This document shows, piece after piece, positions 25,501 to 40,500 of a stretch of DNA of 64,000 nucleotides (the stretch's first letter is position 1; every line of letters starts with the position of its first letter). The DNA is from Phallusia mammillata (Eukaryota > Chordata > Ascidiacea > Phlebobranchia > Ascidiidae). The notes beneath the pieces are model-generated. The model had not been told where the DNA came from and did no database searches. It was given only the letters and a program-made list of their open reading frames with translations. The stretch lies in contig QLIY01000081.1 in NCBI GenBank assembly GCA_003260075.1, positions 1,256 through 65,255 of the forward strand. The letters run 5' to 3'. Both the position numbers and the translations under genes were made by a program.

Positions 25501-28500
25501 ACAAAAAGATTTAATCAGCAACTATAGAGGTTTCAGAATATAACATAGGTCTGGTATTTTATAATATTTTTTTCGTTTATTTCGCAGCAAAACAAAAGAC
25601 AAAACGCATTTTTTTGTCTGTTGTCGAATTAAACAAATATAAAATTTGTAATAAAATTAAGAGGATTTTTTCATGTATCAAAAAAATACAAGAGACAACA
25701 GAAGGATCGCGAAATAAATTGAGAAAACCCGTCTAAAGGTCGCGTTTCCTTTTAACGACACGCAAACACATGAAATATACATCAATGTGCGAATACACGT
25801 GAAGCGGTGGAGAAGAGGTACGGGTTGGAAGTCTGGATTTTATTGAAGTTTACAACCTTCTGCAAATGTTTTAACATTTAAACTGATGATTGGGTTGGTT
25901 TGTTCACAAGCTCTGTAGTTTGAAACAATATTTTGTGTGTTTTCAAAAAAATTCAAATCACTTCGATTGGTTTTGGATATAATGAAGAATCCAATCACAC
26001 AGTAAGAAACTCTTTAGAGATTTCCATCCGACCGTGCAATTTGTTTATAGCAGCTCTGCCATATAACTACCATATAGTTGTAACTTGCTACTCTGTGTTT
26101 ATTAGAAAATCAAAATCCCAACATAAACTTCGTTTTTGCTGCTTTTTCCTAACTGTTTACACCCACAACTGATGTAAACTCCCACAGAAAGTAGCTGTGT
26201 AGGTTTAAAGAATAGATTTCAACAAAATGGCGCAGAAGTCAAGTCCCCAGAGGCCAACAAAACACATAACTGCAGTAACATGTCATTTTCATATCAAACA
26301 TCACTTAGTCAATCGCTGGTCTGCACCAAAAAGCAATAACTGCAGTTCGAAATAAACTAAACATTTCAAATGCGGTTACTCTAGGTTGAATTGTATATAT
26401 TCCAATGTACACAACGCAACCGTAACAGTTCATATTACGATAAACCAGTCCTGCATACATTTCCCCAAAGATTTTAGCAAGTTCAAACATATCAATCATT
26501 TACAGTGTAACATACACTAACATCTCAATTTGTTGTTCCTTATTTGTTCCGAACGCCTGTTTCTAATGCAAGATAATATTAGATATACATGTGCGCCGTT
26601 GGGCAGCATAAACTCGGTTGCTTTTCAGCAGTAAATTCAAACAACGCTTTTTAAAAAACGTTACAGATTTCTGAACATCTATATGCTGTTGCTCAAAATA
26701 TTTCCCTCAATTTCTCTGGATCCTAAAACAGTGAGTTTGAATTGAAGAGCTGTTTCCCAACATTATTGAGCAACAGTGAGTGATTGTTTCGTCATACTCA
26801 CGTGGCAAAGTGATAGAGCAACTGTAAACCGCGCGGTTGATCGAAAAAGTTGAAGAATAAACACTGCATGCGCCTGCGAACACAAATATATCGGAGTGGA
26901 GTTAACAAAAGTTTATTCACAAAATCATAAATTCTGGAAAAAATTGTAACAGAAATCACTAACTAAGGTAGAGGTGATTTAAAGCAGGGCTTTTCAAACT
27001 GTGGGTCGCGACCCAAATTGGGGTCGGGAAATATAGTTTTGGGGTCGCGAAGCATCATGTGTTATTGTGTCATTGTCACAATAAATGGTATACGTGCGTA
27101 AATTTATTGTGTAAACATCATTCACGTTTTTAGGTTATACCCATCAAGGGGTCACGTAGAATTTTTTTCTAAAATGGGGTCGCAGAGCAAGAAAGTTTGA
27201 GAATCCCTGATTTGAAGCGGCAACCTTTTTTGCACTACGAACCGCTTTTAAGCAAAAAAACAAACGCACCTGTAGTTGTATTTCGTTTTGTGTACAGGCA
27301 CAAAAATAGGTTTCCCTAGCAACGTCATACGTTTCGCCTCGTTGACGTCATCGTCGTCTACGTCACTCCGGTCGAAGGGAAAGTCCCCACCTTTTTGCTG
27401 GGGCGGGGTTCGGAGCGGGGGCTGCAGCCGGTAAACCCCCTCGTACAGCGGGGTGTGTTCCCTAACCGGAGAAAGGGGGCCAGTAGGGGGCTGTCCCGGC
27501 CACAGCGTGTGACGTCGATTCTTTACCGGAAAACTCGGCACTTCGATCGTAATAATAGGCCCTGTGACGTCACTAGGCGTTTGTTTCGTCACTTTCAGCG
27601 TGTTTGGGGGCGTGGAGGAGGTGTGGCGCCTCGCCATGAACTTGGGCGCTTCGACCCGGATTTCCGGACAATTCGAATCCACGCAAAAAACGTCATCCAA
27701 CGACGAAAGCGCTTCGCGCTCATGCGGCGAGGGAGGAAGACTGGATGAGTGGGCCGTCGAACAGCGCTCACGTGTCAAGGAAAGGTCACGTGACTGCGGA
27801 TTGTCTCCCCGCATCGTGACGTGGCACATGAAACGTTGTGAACTTACTGGATATGCGACATTCCGCGCCGATCGTTGTAACTACAGGGTTTTATCACTAA
27901 ATGTTGATGTGTGTTGATCTGTCATGAACAAACATGGTCAATTAACATCAACTACAACTTGGTAATTGCACAGACATGATTCGCAAACAGAATATGCCAA
28001 AGCCGGCTTCACGCAGACGTTGCATGCTCACGAGCGAGCAGTACATTTACCGAACCGGCTGGAGCATTACACGCAAACGTCATTTGTGTCACGCTGTGGT
28101 CTATACGAGATAAATTGTGGTAGACGCGCTGGTGAAATTGGCTGCTAGTATTGACCGGGTTCGCAAACGCTGGATAGCAACAAACTAGAGGATTGATATT
28201 TCACAACCCGGATTTCAAATTATACTGTCATTTTATAAATCTGCATGTTCTTTCTCGGAACAAAAACGAAAAAAATTAGGATAAAAACAAACCGCCATAA
28301 ATCTGAACCAGAGGGTGCCCTATAGCTGACAACTGTACAACAGAACTTTAAACTGTATTGCTTTGATAACACAACTAGTGTTTTTAAATAATCTTGACCA
28401 AAAATACTGAGGTAAAGTATGGAAACATAATCTTCAGCAGAAACCTTAACAAAGCTGACACACGACTAATAAACATCTACAATGTAACACCATGTGTTTG

Positions 28501-31500
28501 GTAGAGATCAAAAATCGTGAACTTTTAAGAAGTAACAAGCTGGAAGGTTTATTTTTACTGCCGTGTGTCAATATCAAATTGCTTAAACCCAGCTGCATCC
28601 ACTAAAACATCTAAGCAAATTCGCAACTGGGGGGGAAATTCATTTTAACCACAAGTTGCTTCTGTGGAAGGTTCTGCGCCAACTTCCGGTTTTAGCACAA
28701 TGCCCAATAAATCAAGCTTGGGGTTCGGGTGCCACGTTCAGTTTCGGTTCTTTTTGTCTGAAATGAGGAAGTACCCCAGTTTGGCAAATTAAAATAGGGG
28801 GTTCTACAAGAAAGCTGGAATTTAAATAAAGATTTCACGGACCGGACAACGTAACAGATTTGTGCTTAAAATAAATCCAATCAACAAAATTTAAATTTCC
28901 AGCTATTTTCAGCACATAACCTTGTTTGCGTGTTTTTCATGCAGGGCTTTCATCGATTTGGAGCTAAAAATAAAGATGGCAAGAAAGAGATTATGATGAT
29001 GCTGCTAAAAATAAAAATAAACGAGTTTCCTGAAAAAAATATTTGTATGTTGGAAACAATGGGAAAATCAGTTTGTTTACGACATTTAGAAATGCACAGA
29101 AACACAACACCCTGGCTTGATACTTAGTATTTCTACGTTTGTATTTCTTTGACGAAATCTACAACTTTTACGCGTGTGCAAAGAAAATTGGTTTACCGCT
29201 TTGGTTACCACAAAACAAGAAGGAAATTAAAAAACATGGACATTTCTTAGAATTAAGATCAATTATATTGTGTAGAGCAGTGGTCGGCAACCGCCGGTCC
29301 GCGGCCCGGTACCGGTCCGCGAGGAGTTCGTTACCGGGCCGTATAATTTTTCAGGTTAAATACTATAAAACATTTTGCCCATGTATCCCGGGGATGATCA
29401 ACTAATTTAAGTGTTATCAATGCTAAATATTTGTAGTTTTTTGAAGACCGGTCCGCGATAAAATTTTAGTTTCAAAAACGGTCCGCAGTGCAAAAAAGGT
29501 TGCCGAACCCTGGTGTAGAGGACGTTATCTATCAAAATGCTAACCCATCTTTAAACTAAGAACTCTATAAAGGTCCCCGGCTAAACGGTATATTTAAAGA
29601 CAATCGGTTAGGAGAGCACGAATATTCCCTCGCATAAATCGCACACGTCAGGTAATTTCCATAATCAATCACAACTTCATAACTCCAGAAGTGAAACTTA
29701 TTCACAGCGGCCACAAACCTAGTGTCATTACACGGGGTGCCAAAGTCGAAACTTCAGATGTCTGTACACGGGGTGTCAAAGTCAAATCAAACACACAACG
29801 CATATTTCATAAAGTTTCATCAAAAACTTTGAAAGGCCGATTGGTTTAATTTAAACTCTATCGTTTTAGTTTTTTCAGCAACTTCTTTTTAAATATTAGA
29901 AAGCAAAGTATAGGAAAGCTGCTGATTGATACGATTAAATTGTTTTAGCGATAGATCATCCCATTTTCAAATAAAAGTAAGGCCACAGACCTTAACCAGA
30001 CATCGCAAGTGTACAGGGCTTCACATTTTTTGACATACGGCACAAAACAGTGTCAACAGAATTCGTCACCAAATGTCTGAAGTTTGTCGTACCTCAACTA
30101 ATGGGTTTCACCGCAATGGAACGCCTAGGTCCCAACTAACCTGACATCCATTCACAAAAACCGCAAAAAACTTTAGGTGAGTGTTCAAACACTTGCTAGC
30201 CTATGCACAGTGAGTAAGTACAAAAAATATCTCTAAAAGTTGGTAAAGACCTGTGCATAATAGACGTTGTGCAAACCCGAATACTAATTAACAGTGAATG
30301 ATTATTTCAACAATTATTTAAACTCAATGGAACCGCCGATAATATTCTCATTTATGAAGCTGATACTCAAATTGTTGTAGTGACCAATTCTAAAATTTCC
30401 CGAACCTAATTTATACGAAAGTAACAACTCAACTTAATCCTAACGACAAACAAACGTTACTTGCTAAAGCTTACAAACATATGTTAATGCATTGAGATAG
30501 AGGAAACCTGTTCATGACTTCACAATTGAATCGCCTCATTATTATTTCTATCAATCAATCGTCGAACTGAAATCAATGAGATTCTCGCACATCGCAGCGT
30601 TAATACACGAGAGAATTGCTGACCACTAAACGCCACAAATAACCATAAACTACCACTGCTGTCCGGCAAATGGTTGCGACTAACTCCAAAAATCAAGCAG
30701 AGTGTTTTTTACCTACATGACTAGACTTTGGACCAAAAAGTTTACCAGATTTTTAAACGTGAGGTAGATGTGAGTTCGTTTTCACTAAACTGCAACGACA
30801 ATATGATGTTCATTCAACTAAATATTACGCCATTCGCAAATTTAGAACACAAAGCAAAAGTAGATGATTTACGGTGAGGCTGACTGAAAGTGGAAACAAA
30901 AGGTTACAATTTCCTGGACAAATAGAATTCAAAAAATTGTACTTTTTAGTCAAACTTGATTCTGATCAATTTCTTAGGGCTAACTCAACAGGTAACAAGG
31001 TTATGTGAACTCACATTTGCTCCTGCATGTGGATTTAAAACGTGATAGTTTTAACTTGTACAACTACAACCGACAGTTACCATTGGTGTTGTGTATTTTT
31101 GTCGTTTCAACTTCGGTGTTTAACCATCAACACAACATAATGAACCACGGAACGTTGTGATTCGACAAAAACGTTATTCCCAGTTTAGTGGGGCCACTCA
31201 CTCGTGCTGAGCCCTATAGTTACCGGGGTTACAAGGCACCCATGTGGAACGCTAATTGCAGTGACATGAGGTGTTTTCAGATTAGGCCAGTGGTTCTTAA
31301 ACTTTTCAAGCATGCGGCCCACTGAGAAACTAAGTTTACTTTTCGCGACACACTTTGCAGACAAACGTAACAAAAGTTGTCAAATAATGTTAATTTGCAA
31401 CTATATTGTGGCGTGCAAGGTTGTTTTTCATGAAATTTAACAAAACTACAAGCATTGAAGCGTTTCATGCACGCCAGCATTGGTCATGAAGTCCTCAAAC

Positions 31501-34500
31501 ACCAGAAAAGGTTTGCACTCAAAAAATAGCGAGTATTTCTCGGCACACTTGGACATTTCCCACGGTGGACTAATACACCGCGGCACACAGTTTGAGAATC
31601 ACAGGGTTGGGCCATGAGCAGGTTGGCCTTGTGGTTTGAGCCGGTAGTTTTCAATACGTGTGCGGAGTTAAAACTGTCACCACTTGCTTTAGGATTCGAA
31701 GAAACTGGCCGGGGTTTGTATGAAAATTGAAATTGTCGATCACAAAACGTTTGTTTCTTATCACTCGTTAGCAGATGCAGGGCGTAACAGCGCTTTTTTC
31801 TGACAAGTTTTTCTGTGATCTTTTAACGCATTTAACGTGAACTAAAAACGCCACAAGGCGTGGAAGATTAAAACGCTGAAAGAAAACTTACACAATATAA
31901 AGTGTAGCAGTTTTAACACTTTGTAATAAGTATGTTAAAAAAACTTTTTTAGCCAGACGTCGCAAAGTTTTGTTTAAAAAACAGGACATAGGTTTTATGG
32001 CTAGGTCTTATAGTAAGCAAGCTAGTTAAAAACATACATACGTGGATCAAACGTACTTGGGTTTAACTTCGGTATAAACGCATGCAAACAACAAGTTGTA
32101 AATCAGTTATGGGCCCCGAAACATGAAAACGTCAGCAACTTTATAAGGTGCGGGGTCATTAAACCGTACACGAACGTTGACCTTTCACCTAGTCCCGAAG
32201 TGAAGCCTTAAAGCAAGTTCTTAATACCTTTCACCTAGTCCCGAAGTGAACCTTTAAAGCAAGTTCTTTATCACAATATTTCGACAATCACAGGGGCAAG
32301 ATCGCCACGAGACGAATCTTAATATTACTTTACAACTTCAGGGCAACTTAGTTAAACTCTTCTAACTTACGGCTTCATGCACGCAGAAATACAGACTTGT
32401 AAAAAAGAGGTTTGCACGGCAGTAAGGGCAGTGGTGGGATTCAACCAGTTCTATCACAAAAGTCATGTTTTTCAGCCAGCTCTGTTACAAAAAGTCTATT
32501 GACAGTGCCCGGTAATGCTAACCGGTTCGCTGATCTCATAAAATTTCGTGAGACAGTTCTATCGAACCGGCTGAATCCCACCACTGAGTTGAGTAAGGGT
32601 GACAATAGTTGAAAGGTTAGCCATAAGACACGTCCTTTCTATGCAAATATCCTTACAGTTGTATCCGTCACTTGCAGAACTTGCGTGCTTATTGCTTCTA
32701 TAAATAACTTTTTTCATAGAAGAAATTGTATCTTTCACACTGGACTGAAACAACATGAGATTCTATATCTGCTCTCTGTATGTGACAAATCCGCTCTAGT
32801 TAACAAGTATAGGCATTTTTAACATCGTTAAACATTCTTATATTAAAGCATAGGTTTCTGAGCTTACGCTACGTGCAGTGCTTCCTTGTGCATATGCTTG
32901 CTGATGGATGTCTACAATTCACAGTAGCCCAGTGGGAATATACAAGCTATGCGCTTAACTCTAAGCTGACTGATGACTGCATAGCGGTCACATTTACCAC
33001 TTTACCGGGCTTAGCGGGCCACTGAAGTCAAAAGGTTAGTGGTTCTAAACCTGGCAAGGAACTTGTGGCTGCTTACTTTCTAGTTATGCCGGGTTTAGCT
33101 GACAGTTAGGGTGTTCACAATGTAATATAATACGGTACATGACAATCTAGCTAGTGTAAACCGAAACGCCTTGTCTGGATGGCATCAATGTTGATGCCGA
33201 TCTTGAGAAAGCGTTTAGGATTTTGAAACGTTTTTAAAATTATTATGGCTTTCCACTTGCTACAGAAAAAAATCCATTTTGAACCGTACTTTGTGCTCAT
33301 CCCGAACTATATGAAACCCATCCAGCCACAGAACACGTTTTACAAGCAAACTGAATACATATTGTTAAACGGTCGTTAAACCTTCATTAAAGCTTCATGG
33401 CTGTGAAGTGCTTGACATAAAGTTTAAAAATACCACATCATGACTCAGTTACCAGCTTTTAAGCTAGAAAATCTGACTCTAAAACCAGGTGCAACAAATT
33501 TCTCTCGGCTCGACCGCTCACTTAATTGACTTCACGCAACTTTAACACAAGGTAACATGCAATTACCTCCTTAACAGTGCCAGTCACGCAAAGCACCGTT
33601 ACTTGATAGCGCAATACATATGTTCTCGAGAATGTGTGGAGGTGTTCCGCGAAAACGCGATTCCGATACTTTGAATTGGAAACCGACACTGTTTCGTCAC
33701 AATAGCTTCTGTACATTCGCTACAATAACAATTGCTGTGGCTGCCACCTGTTAAATGAATCTTCCCTGGACCGACACTGAACTGAAATAGCGGGGAAGCA
33801 ATTCGAGAGAGGCGCGATTGCCTTTTTCTTACGGCGTCAGTATCCGAGAGAGGAGAGCGTGCTGGCTTTGGTTCATGGTTCTGCGGGTTTTCTGTGTTTC
33901 TGAGTTTTTTTTAGGAAATCGATCAGACTAGATTGAAGCGAAGCAGCTTCTTGTCATTGAGCAGACTGCAATGCAGGTTGCTTACTGACTGAAAGATGGA
34001 AACATTAAGAAACATTGGATAAAGTGCTTTGTCACAAACGTAGTGCACAGATGTATATTTAAAGCGGGTTGCAAAATACAGCGCTGCTCACTCAAACAAA
34101 TGTACTAAAGTTGTCGAAAATATATTATTGCATATATCCAGTTTGTGATACCAATTCATTGACATTTCAAGGCAAACTCGATCAAAAACGCGACGAAAGA
34201 ATCAAATTTTCGAAATACAATTTTCAAAAATCAACATCTTCTGCAAAGCCGAAAACGTTTGCAATAAATCAATCCAACGGTTAAGCATAAAACCTTTCAA
34301 AAACAATTTGACGTAAGGTGTTAAGGCAATAAAAATAGATAATGCTAATCGAAAAAAGAATTATTTCGTCCTTGCATGCTTGAGGTGCCAGCAGAAACAT
34401 CTATGCATCACAAAACTATGCACATATCCATTACGATTCTAGCAAATATTTTTCCCCTTAAGTTCTCTATGTAAAGCCGACCCTTCCTCTTGCCCGCCTT

Positions 34501-37500
34501 GGTATAATACCACCAGCATTATTGTAACTGAGCTCCGCAAACCGGTTGAACATAACAAGCTACTTTTTCTTGACCTGCGACCTTCCGACACGCAAAAGAG
34601 ACAGTCAACTTTCCTGCCCCGAACTTTGCGCGTTGTTCAGCGTTCCATAAAAAAAAAACGCTGGCATTCCTAAGCGGGCTGGGGGAGGGTTTGAATAATG
34701 CATGACGCCGTTTCAATAATCGACGATAAATAGAATTAAAAAAGTATCGACAGTAGGGGGCGTGAAAGAGGCCGGTGCGATGGTCACGTGGGTAGGTTGG
34801 CGAGGGAAAGCACCGGAAATAAGTGTCTTCGTGAGGTTTTTTTTTTATGTAAGATGCTAAGAAATTTAAGTGCGTTGTTATTTACTTAAAAAAGGTTAAG
34901 TACGTTGTTATTTACTTGGTTAAGTTGCGTTGTTTAAGCACGTTGTTGCATTTCAAAACTGTTAAGGTTACACTTGTCCACAAAATATTCTTTTTTGACG
35001 TTATGTTGTTGAAAAACTAATAATACCGTGGCATCCATTTCGCAGAAAACTTTTCAGATGGAAAAACTGACTCTTTATAAAGTCAGCGAAGTAACTAAGG
35101 CGACTGCAAACGACAATGAAATGCTCAAGATTTTAAATAATGCAGAACATCTCAAGTTTATTGCGATATGAATCAGAAATGGAATAAATAACGCGCCGAT
35201 GTCATTGTTATCTCACAATGCCGAGACAGTGCGATTGTAATTATAAACTCGAAAAGTCGTTTGTTACATTATTGATGCGTAACAAACGACTAAAATGAAA
35301 ATAGAACGTCGAGTCTTATGTCAAGTAAACACTTAAGTGTGATGTCATAAAAACATGAACTTCATCAACTTTGTTTGTTCATAAAGGACTTTGTGAAGGT
35401 TTGCGGTTTCCGAGGCCAAATTTTGCAGTGAAAAAGAAGCAGAAAACTCTTTTTAGAGCCATTTTTTAAATTGGAAAAACAGATAGTTTCGCCCGGCCTT
35501 ACACAATGACGTTTAGAACTGGCAAAATCTTTGTTCTTCTTTGAAAGTTTTATTTTAGTTCTTTACGACGAACAGACAATATATATATAAAAAAATTAAA
35601 AATTGATTCTAAGTTAAAAGCGATTTTTGTTAAATTGTCAAACTAATTCAGAAAAAATGCTTTTTTAGGTTTGAGTCTCGCCATTTTCGTTGTTCTGTTA
35701 GCAAATAGAAAACGATAGGAATAATGAAAATGGATTTTCTTAAAGTATCTAATCTTAGAAACGCCTATTGAAATTTGGGCGGATTCGGGGTCAAAAATAT
35801 GACATTGAAATTTAAACGAAAACAAAATGAATGCAAAAGCATCAGACGAACGAATAAGTAGATGTTGATTTTGGCGACGTAAAAGTGAATTGTATTTGTG
35901 TTTGGGAACGAGGTGCATTCATTATTCACGATAATCGCAGAGTGCGTTTAAAAATTCGAGACAAACATTGGGAAATGTAACTGCCCCAAGATTGATAGTA
36001 GGATTGCGTCTGTTGCGTTCGTGTGCGTCTGGAACGATCACTTATAAGTTTTACTGTGAATACAAAACTCTCGTCTTACTGTCAAAGCCAAACCTCACAG
36101 TTTGTAAATAACCAACGGATAACAGCAAACCACAGTAACATATTGACTATATTTATAATGGTAAATATTCTAACAAATTGACACCTCCATAAGCAGTGCC
36201 TCGAAAGGGCGTCTGCAATAATAAAGGGGTCGTTATAGGGAATAAGTATTTTTCTAATTTCACTGTATTTTGTTTCACCTGGCCAGATTTATTCAAACCT
36301 TGTCGTCATGTCAAAGCAAAAACTCACAAATTATCGGACATTATAAGTGACTATATTTATGTCGGTTAGGAGTTAACGATTTTGACAACCCTCTAAAGCA
36401 GGGGTTCTTAAACTGGGGGGCGCTCCCCCCTAGGGGGGCGTGAAGGGTTCGCAAGGGGGGCGCAGCACAATCTGGCTGCAAAGTTTTCACTTGCAAACAA
36501 TTGTAAATTAATGCATTGGAATTATGTCGGCGCTGATTTCGAACTTATTGTTTAAAGTATAAACGCTTCAATACTCTGAAATGGATGTCCAGTTGTATTA
36601 ACCAAACTTTTCCCACTGCGGGCCGCCGCATAGTTTACATGCCCTAGTGCCGTCTTCTCAAACTTAGCCCATGAGGCGATTTTTATATGGGCGCCAAGAT
36701 ATGGTCTTTTTAAAACCCCATTTAAAATCTCTTAAATTGTATAGTTAGTCTCATCTTACAAGGAATGCTTGTATATTATGTCATAAGTGACACAATAAGG
36801 CAATTGTTTGCGCACAATTAACACTTTTTGTTTTGTCTGTGACGTAATAAACTGGGTTTGGATCAATCCTGGGCGTTGCAATCCTTTGAGAGTCGGTAAT
36901 ATTAATTTTACATGTCGTAACAGTAAACTTTCGTAAGGAGTAGATTAAGTTTTGACAGTAACAAAGCTATCAATACGATTTGGCAAACCAAAAATTGGGT
37001 CGCGAGCCGGATGAAATGACCTCGCGGGCCGTAGTTTGGTGACCCCTGTACTATATAGTCGGCTGTACATTCTTTATTTGTGCGCAATTTCGCATTAGAG
37101 ATTGCCCTGACTTTGAGTGAATCAACGATTTCTGGGCAACATATGCGTAGTTTAAAAGAATACTGGCAACGTGTCTCTGTGTTCGCAAAAGCCTACTTTT
37201 TCGCAACTTATCAGTGTTGAAGTGGCTTTTTCCAACGTTCGGAACTAACTTGACAGTAGCTTAAAGCGGACCTACCATGTATGTTGTTTCCAAAAAACAA
37301 GACAAGCATCATTAGTGCTAACGTTTTTTAGGGGGGGCGTGAGAATAAATAATTAGTGTAAAGTGGGGCGCGACCGAAAAAGTTTAAGAACCCCTGCTCT
37401 AAAGCAATTGTTCCCAAGTGAGTCGTTAGCAATGATTAAGGGTTGCTAGAAAGGCCTGGGGAGTCCGAAAAAATAGAACCAAAAAAGAAATTGTCAGATC

Positions 37501-40500
37501 GGTAATATATTTTCGTATTATTGACCAGATTAACATGACGATTACCAACTAGGCTATAAATTATAAAAGCAAGTATCGAACACAAGCATACATATGTTTA
37601 ACGTAAATGACTTGAACTTCTGGGCCTTGTGGAACCCATTCAATTATTTCTGGACTCGGTCACGGTTCGTTGCACAACTATTGAACTTGTTGGTTGACAG
37701 GTCACGCTTGAGTGAAAACCCTTGAGTTTCTGGTCACGGTTCGCTGGACGTGCGAGAATTGTCGCCATTGAACACGACAAAACTCAGGAAACATAAGTTT
37801 TGTTGTTTTTGCTCCACTGAAAAATGCGATTCTTTGTCACGACTTTGCACGATCATTGTGGGTTCGCAAGCTTTCTTTGTGCAGTCAACCATTACATCGT
37901 TTTTCGACGAAACAGCGACATCTTGTGTTTACAAATTTATAGTTTTCTTAATTTTTGAGTTTTTTGAAAAAAAACGTGACATTTGGTGTTTAAAATTTTT
38001 TAGTGTTGAACCAAGCTTGAAGTATAAAGAAATCCCGGAAATAATGACAAAGCTTATTATCTCAAAAGGCCGATTACAAACCGGTAATACATCTGGATAT
38101 TTGCTTCAGGAAAACTCGCTTGCGAAAAATACAAAACAAAATTTCTGGAATGGAATATTTTAGAGATTAGAATTCTTTGTCATTGGAGGGTTAAGAAATT
38201 TACTTAAAGTTTCCATGACAACGCTAGCGTGTGACTCGGGTCACATGACTTTGGCTTGAGGCGACAGAACACTTAATAATCCCACCGCGCTGCTGGTTGC
38301 CGTGGTAACTGGAAATCGATCAGTACTTGTAGCGGTTACGTAAAAGCGCTTGGCTGCAACACTTTAAAGGAAGCCGTACAATATTCCGTATAAAATAAAG
38401 AATAAACAATTCGCAATTCGCATGCACTTTTAAAAACTGAAAATGGATTTACGAAGTGAATTGATCCAAAACGAAATTGCCGAAGAGCTTGAATATATTG
38501 TGTATTATTATGTTTACAGACGTTTTAATAATTGCTGTCAGTTCAAAATGTATAAAAAAACACCGGGTCATATTGGCACAAAGATGGAAACAAAACCGTA
38601 GGCGCTTGCAATTAAGTGTTTTTGCAATTTTTCCTCATCTGACTCTCTTTGACCCCCCACGTTCGAACCCCATAGGCCGAAAATCAATGCAATGCAACAT
38701 AAATCAGACGATTTCCACCATATGCCATCCATAGACAATTCAGACATCACACTTGACAACTGAACGTCCAACTAGAATTTTAACGCCGCGGATGCATTTT
38801 ACAAGCGGACACTTATGAATTATTTAGGGAGAAAAAAATTAATGCTTGAAAACATACAAAGACGTTCGGGGTATTTGCCTGAAATACTTTTCCGGGAGGA
38901 ACTCTTAAAACAAAGTTACGGCCTGGCTTTTACATAACATCACAATATATGGACCTGATCAGTAATTCTATAAAAAATAAACTTAAGATATAAATCTCTC
39001 ATTACACATTTCGGCGGGTGCTAAAATAATCTTTAATATTTAAACACCAGTTTACGTTTGCTTGAAGTGCATCGAATGGTTCATATTAGCGAAACAAACG
39101 ATATGATTTTGTTTATTTCATGCGGAGGTTTTTTCATCATCAGTAAAAGAAAGAACCCTTGATAAATCGGAACCGCAAGTCAAGTCGTTTATTCGGGTAC
39201 AGATTTGAGTTTGAATGGTAACAGGCTTGATTCGGGCCCACACTTGGCCACATTTTAATTTCACATCAGAATAAAACTTAATTTTACGCTTAATTGGGGC
39301 ATTTTTTATACTTCTGGTAAGTCTAACCTTATAGTTATCATGTAAGAAGCTTTGTAAAAAACAATAAATTTTGTCGTCCGACCTTGCAAAGGTCATTTGG
39401 ATCGAACCCAGCATGCCAAGTTCACAACATATAAGTGACGTTTTTTAGCTGCTGTCGTCACTTACACTATCTGCATTATTTAAGCCAACACCCAAGTGGT
39501 GGCATTTGCGGTTGAGGAGAGAAATTGGCCGATTAAGAGGTTATTGCTCGCTTCCAGCATTAGGGGTGGAAGGTAATGTTCAAAAACCGCGAGATGCAAA
39601 CGCCAATTTGCCGCCAAAAGTTAATTCCCCGCTGAAGAAATCCAATTACTTTACGCAAAGCTGTTTTAAAGTGACAAGCCTTATGTTTCAATTATTCTAT
39701 CTCGGATCGTCAGTTCTTAAAACGAAAAAGTGCTGTTGAATGATTAATCTGAATTGAAATATGATACGTTTGTTATTGTGCCACAAAATGAACTCACATT
39801 TGTATTTGTTCACAGGTCAGCGTAAATAAATTATTAATAGTTACTGTTGAAACATAAACCTCTTCTGCTTTCAAAGCCGAATATAAAACGATAAGTTTGT
39901 ATATAGTGCCGTATCAAAACAACAGGCTGTAAAATCCATAAAGAGCAACGAAAACACAATTAAAACATATGAAGAAGTTACAGACGAAATGCTCTTTTTT
40001 GCCAACCAACCAACGATTTTCAAAACAGTTCAGTAAGAACCTTTCCAGGATTTAAACTTGTCAAGTTGTTAAATCTCAAATTCTCCACTAGCAAGTGTTA
40101 TTTCAAGCAACTCTCGTTCGCGAGTCAGACTGAAATCGCTACAGCGAATAAAAAATAATAATACTTCTGCTTTTGGTTTCATTGCAGAAGTGTAGGAAAT
40201 GTGTGCCGTGGAAAGTTTAAAGATCAAGAAAGAGGAACTCAAAGACAAAAAAACTCGGTCAAACACCAGTGAACGCCGCATTAACAGCGCAGCTAAAAAC
40301 GTTTTTGGAAACATTCCGCACGTCGTGGTGAACCGGAACAACATCGAAAGTTTGACAAAACAAAATCGTAGAACGCAAACGCGATTTGTTTGTTGTTGAC
40401 AATTTAAACGCTGTTTGACGCAACGTTAAGGAATTTTTTTAAGAAATTTAACTTAAATTTTGACCTTTTTTGGAATTTTTCAGGCAGAAAACAAAATTCC

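Larger units (their letters stand above)
27830..36398. other. Large KCNQ intron, proximal half and putative alternative promoter
   Basis: Upstream of the proximal first exon. No clear TATA box or further exon seen. Holds hAT elements at 29278, 31288 and 32429, a 46-bp tandem duplication and a 13-bp hairpin. Two copies of tacacggggtg-caaagtc occur about 31 bases apart near 29735-29785. No protein recognised in any frame. Confidence 0.45.

Noticed and set aside
37750-38163. 137-codon plus-strand ORF in the KCNQ intron
   Set aside because: AT-rich composition, no domain, no promoter or splice signals; length is possible by chance in 64 kb.
39118-39414. 98-codon minus-strand ORF
   Set aside because: No signal peptide, no homology I recognise, and no phase-compatible neighbour exon.
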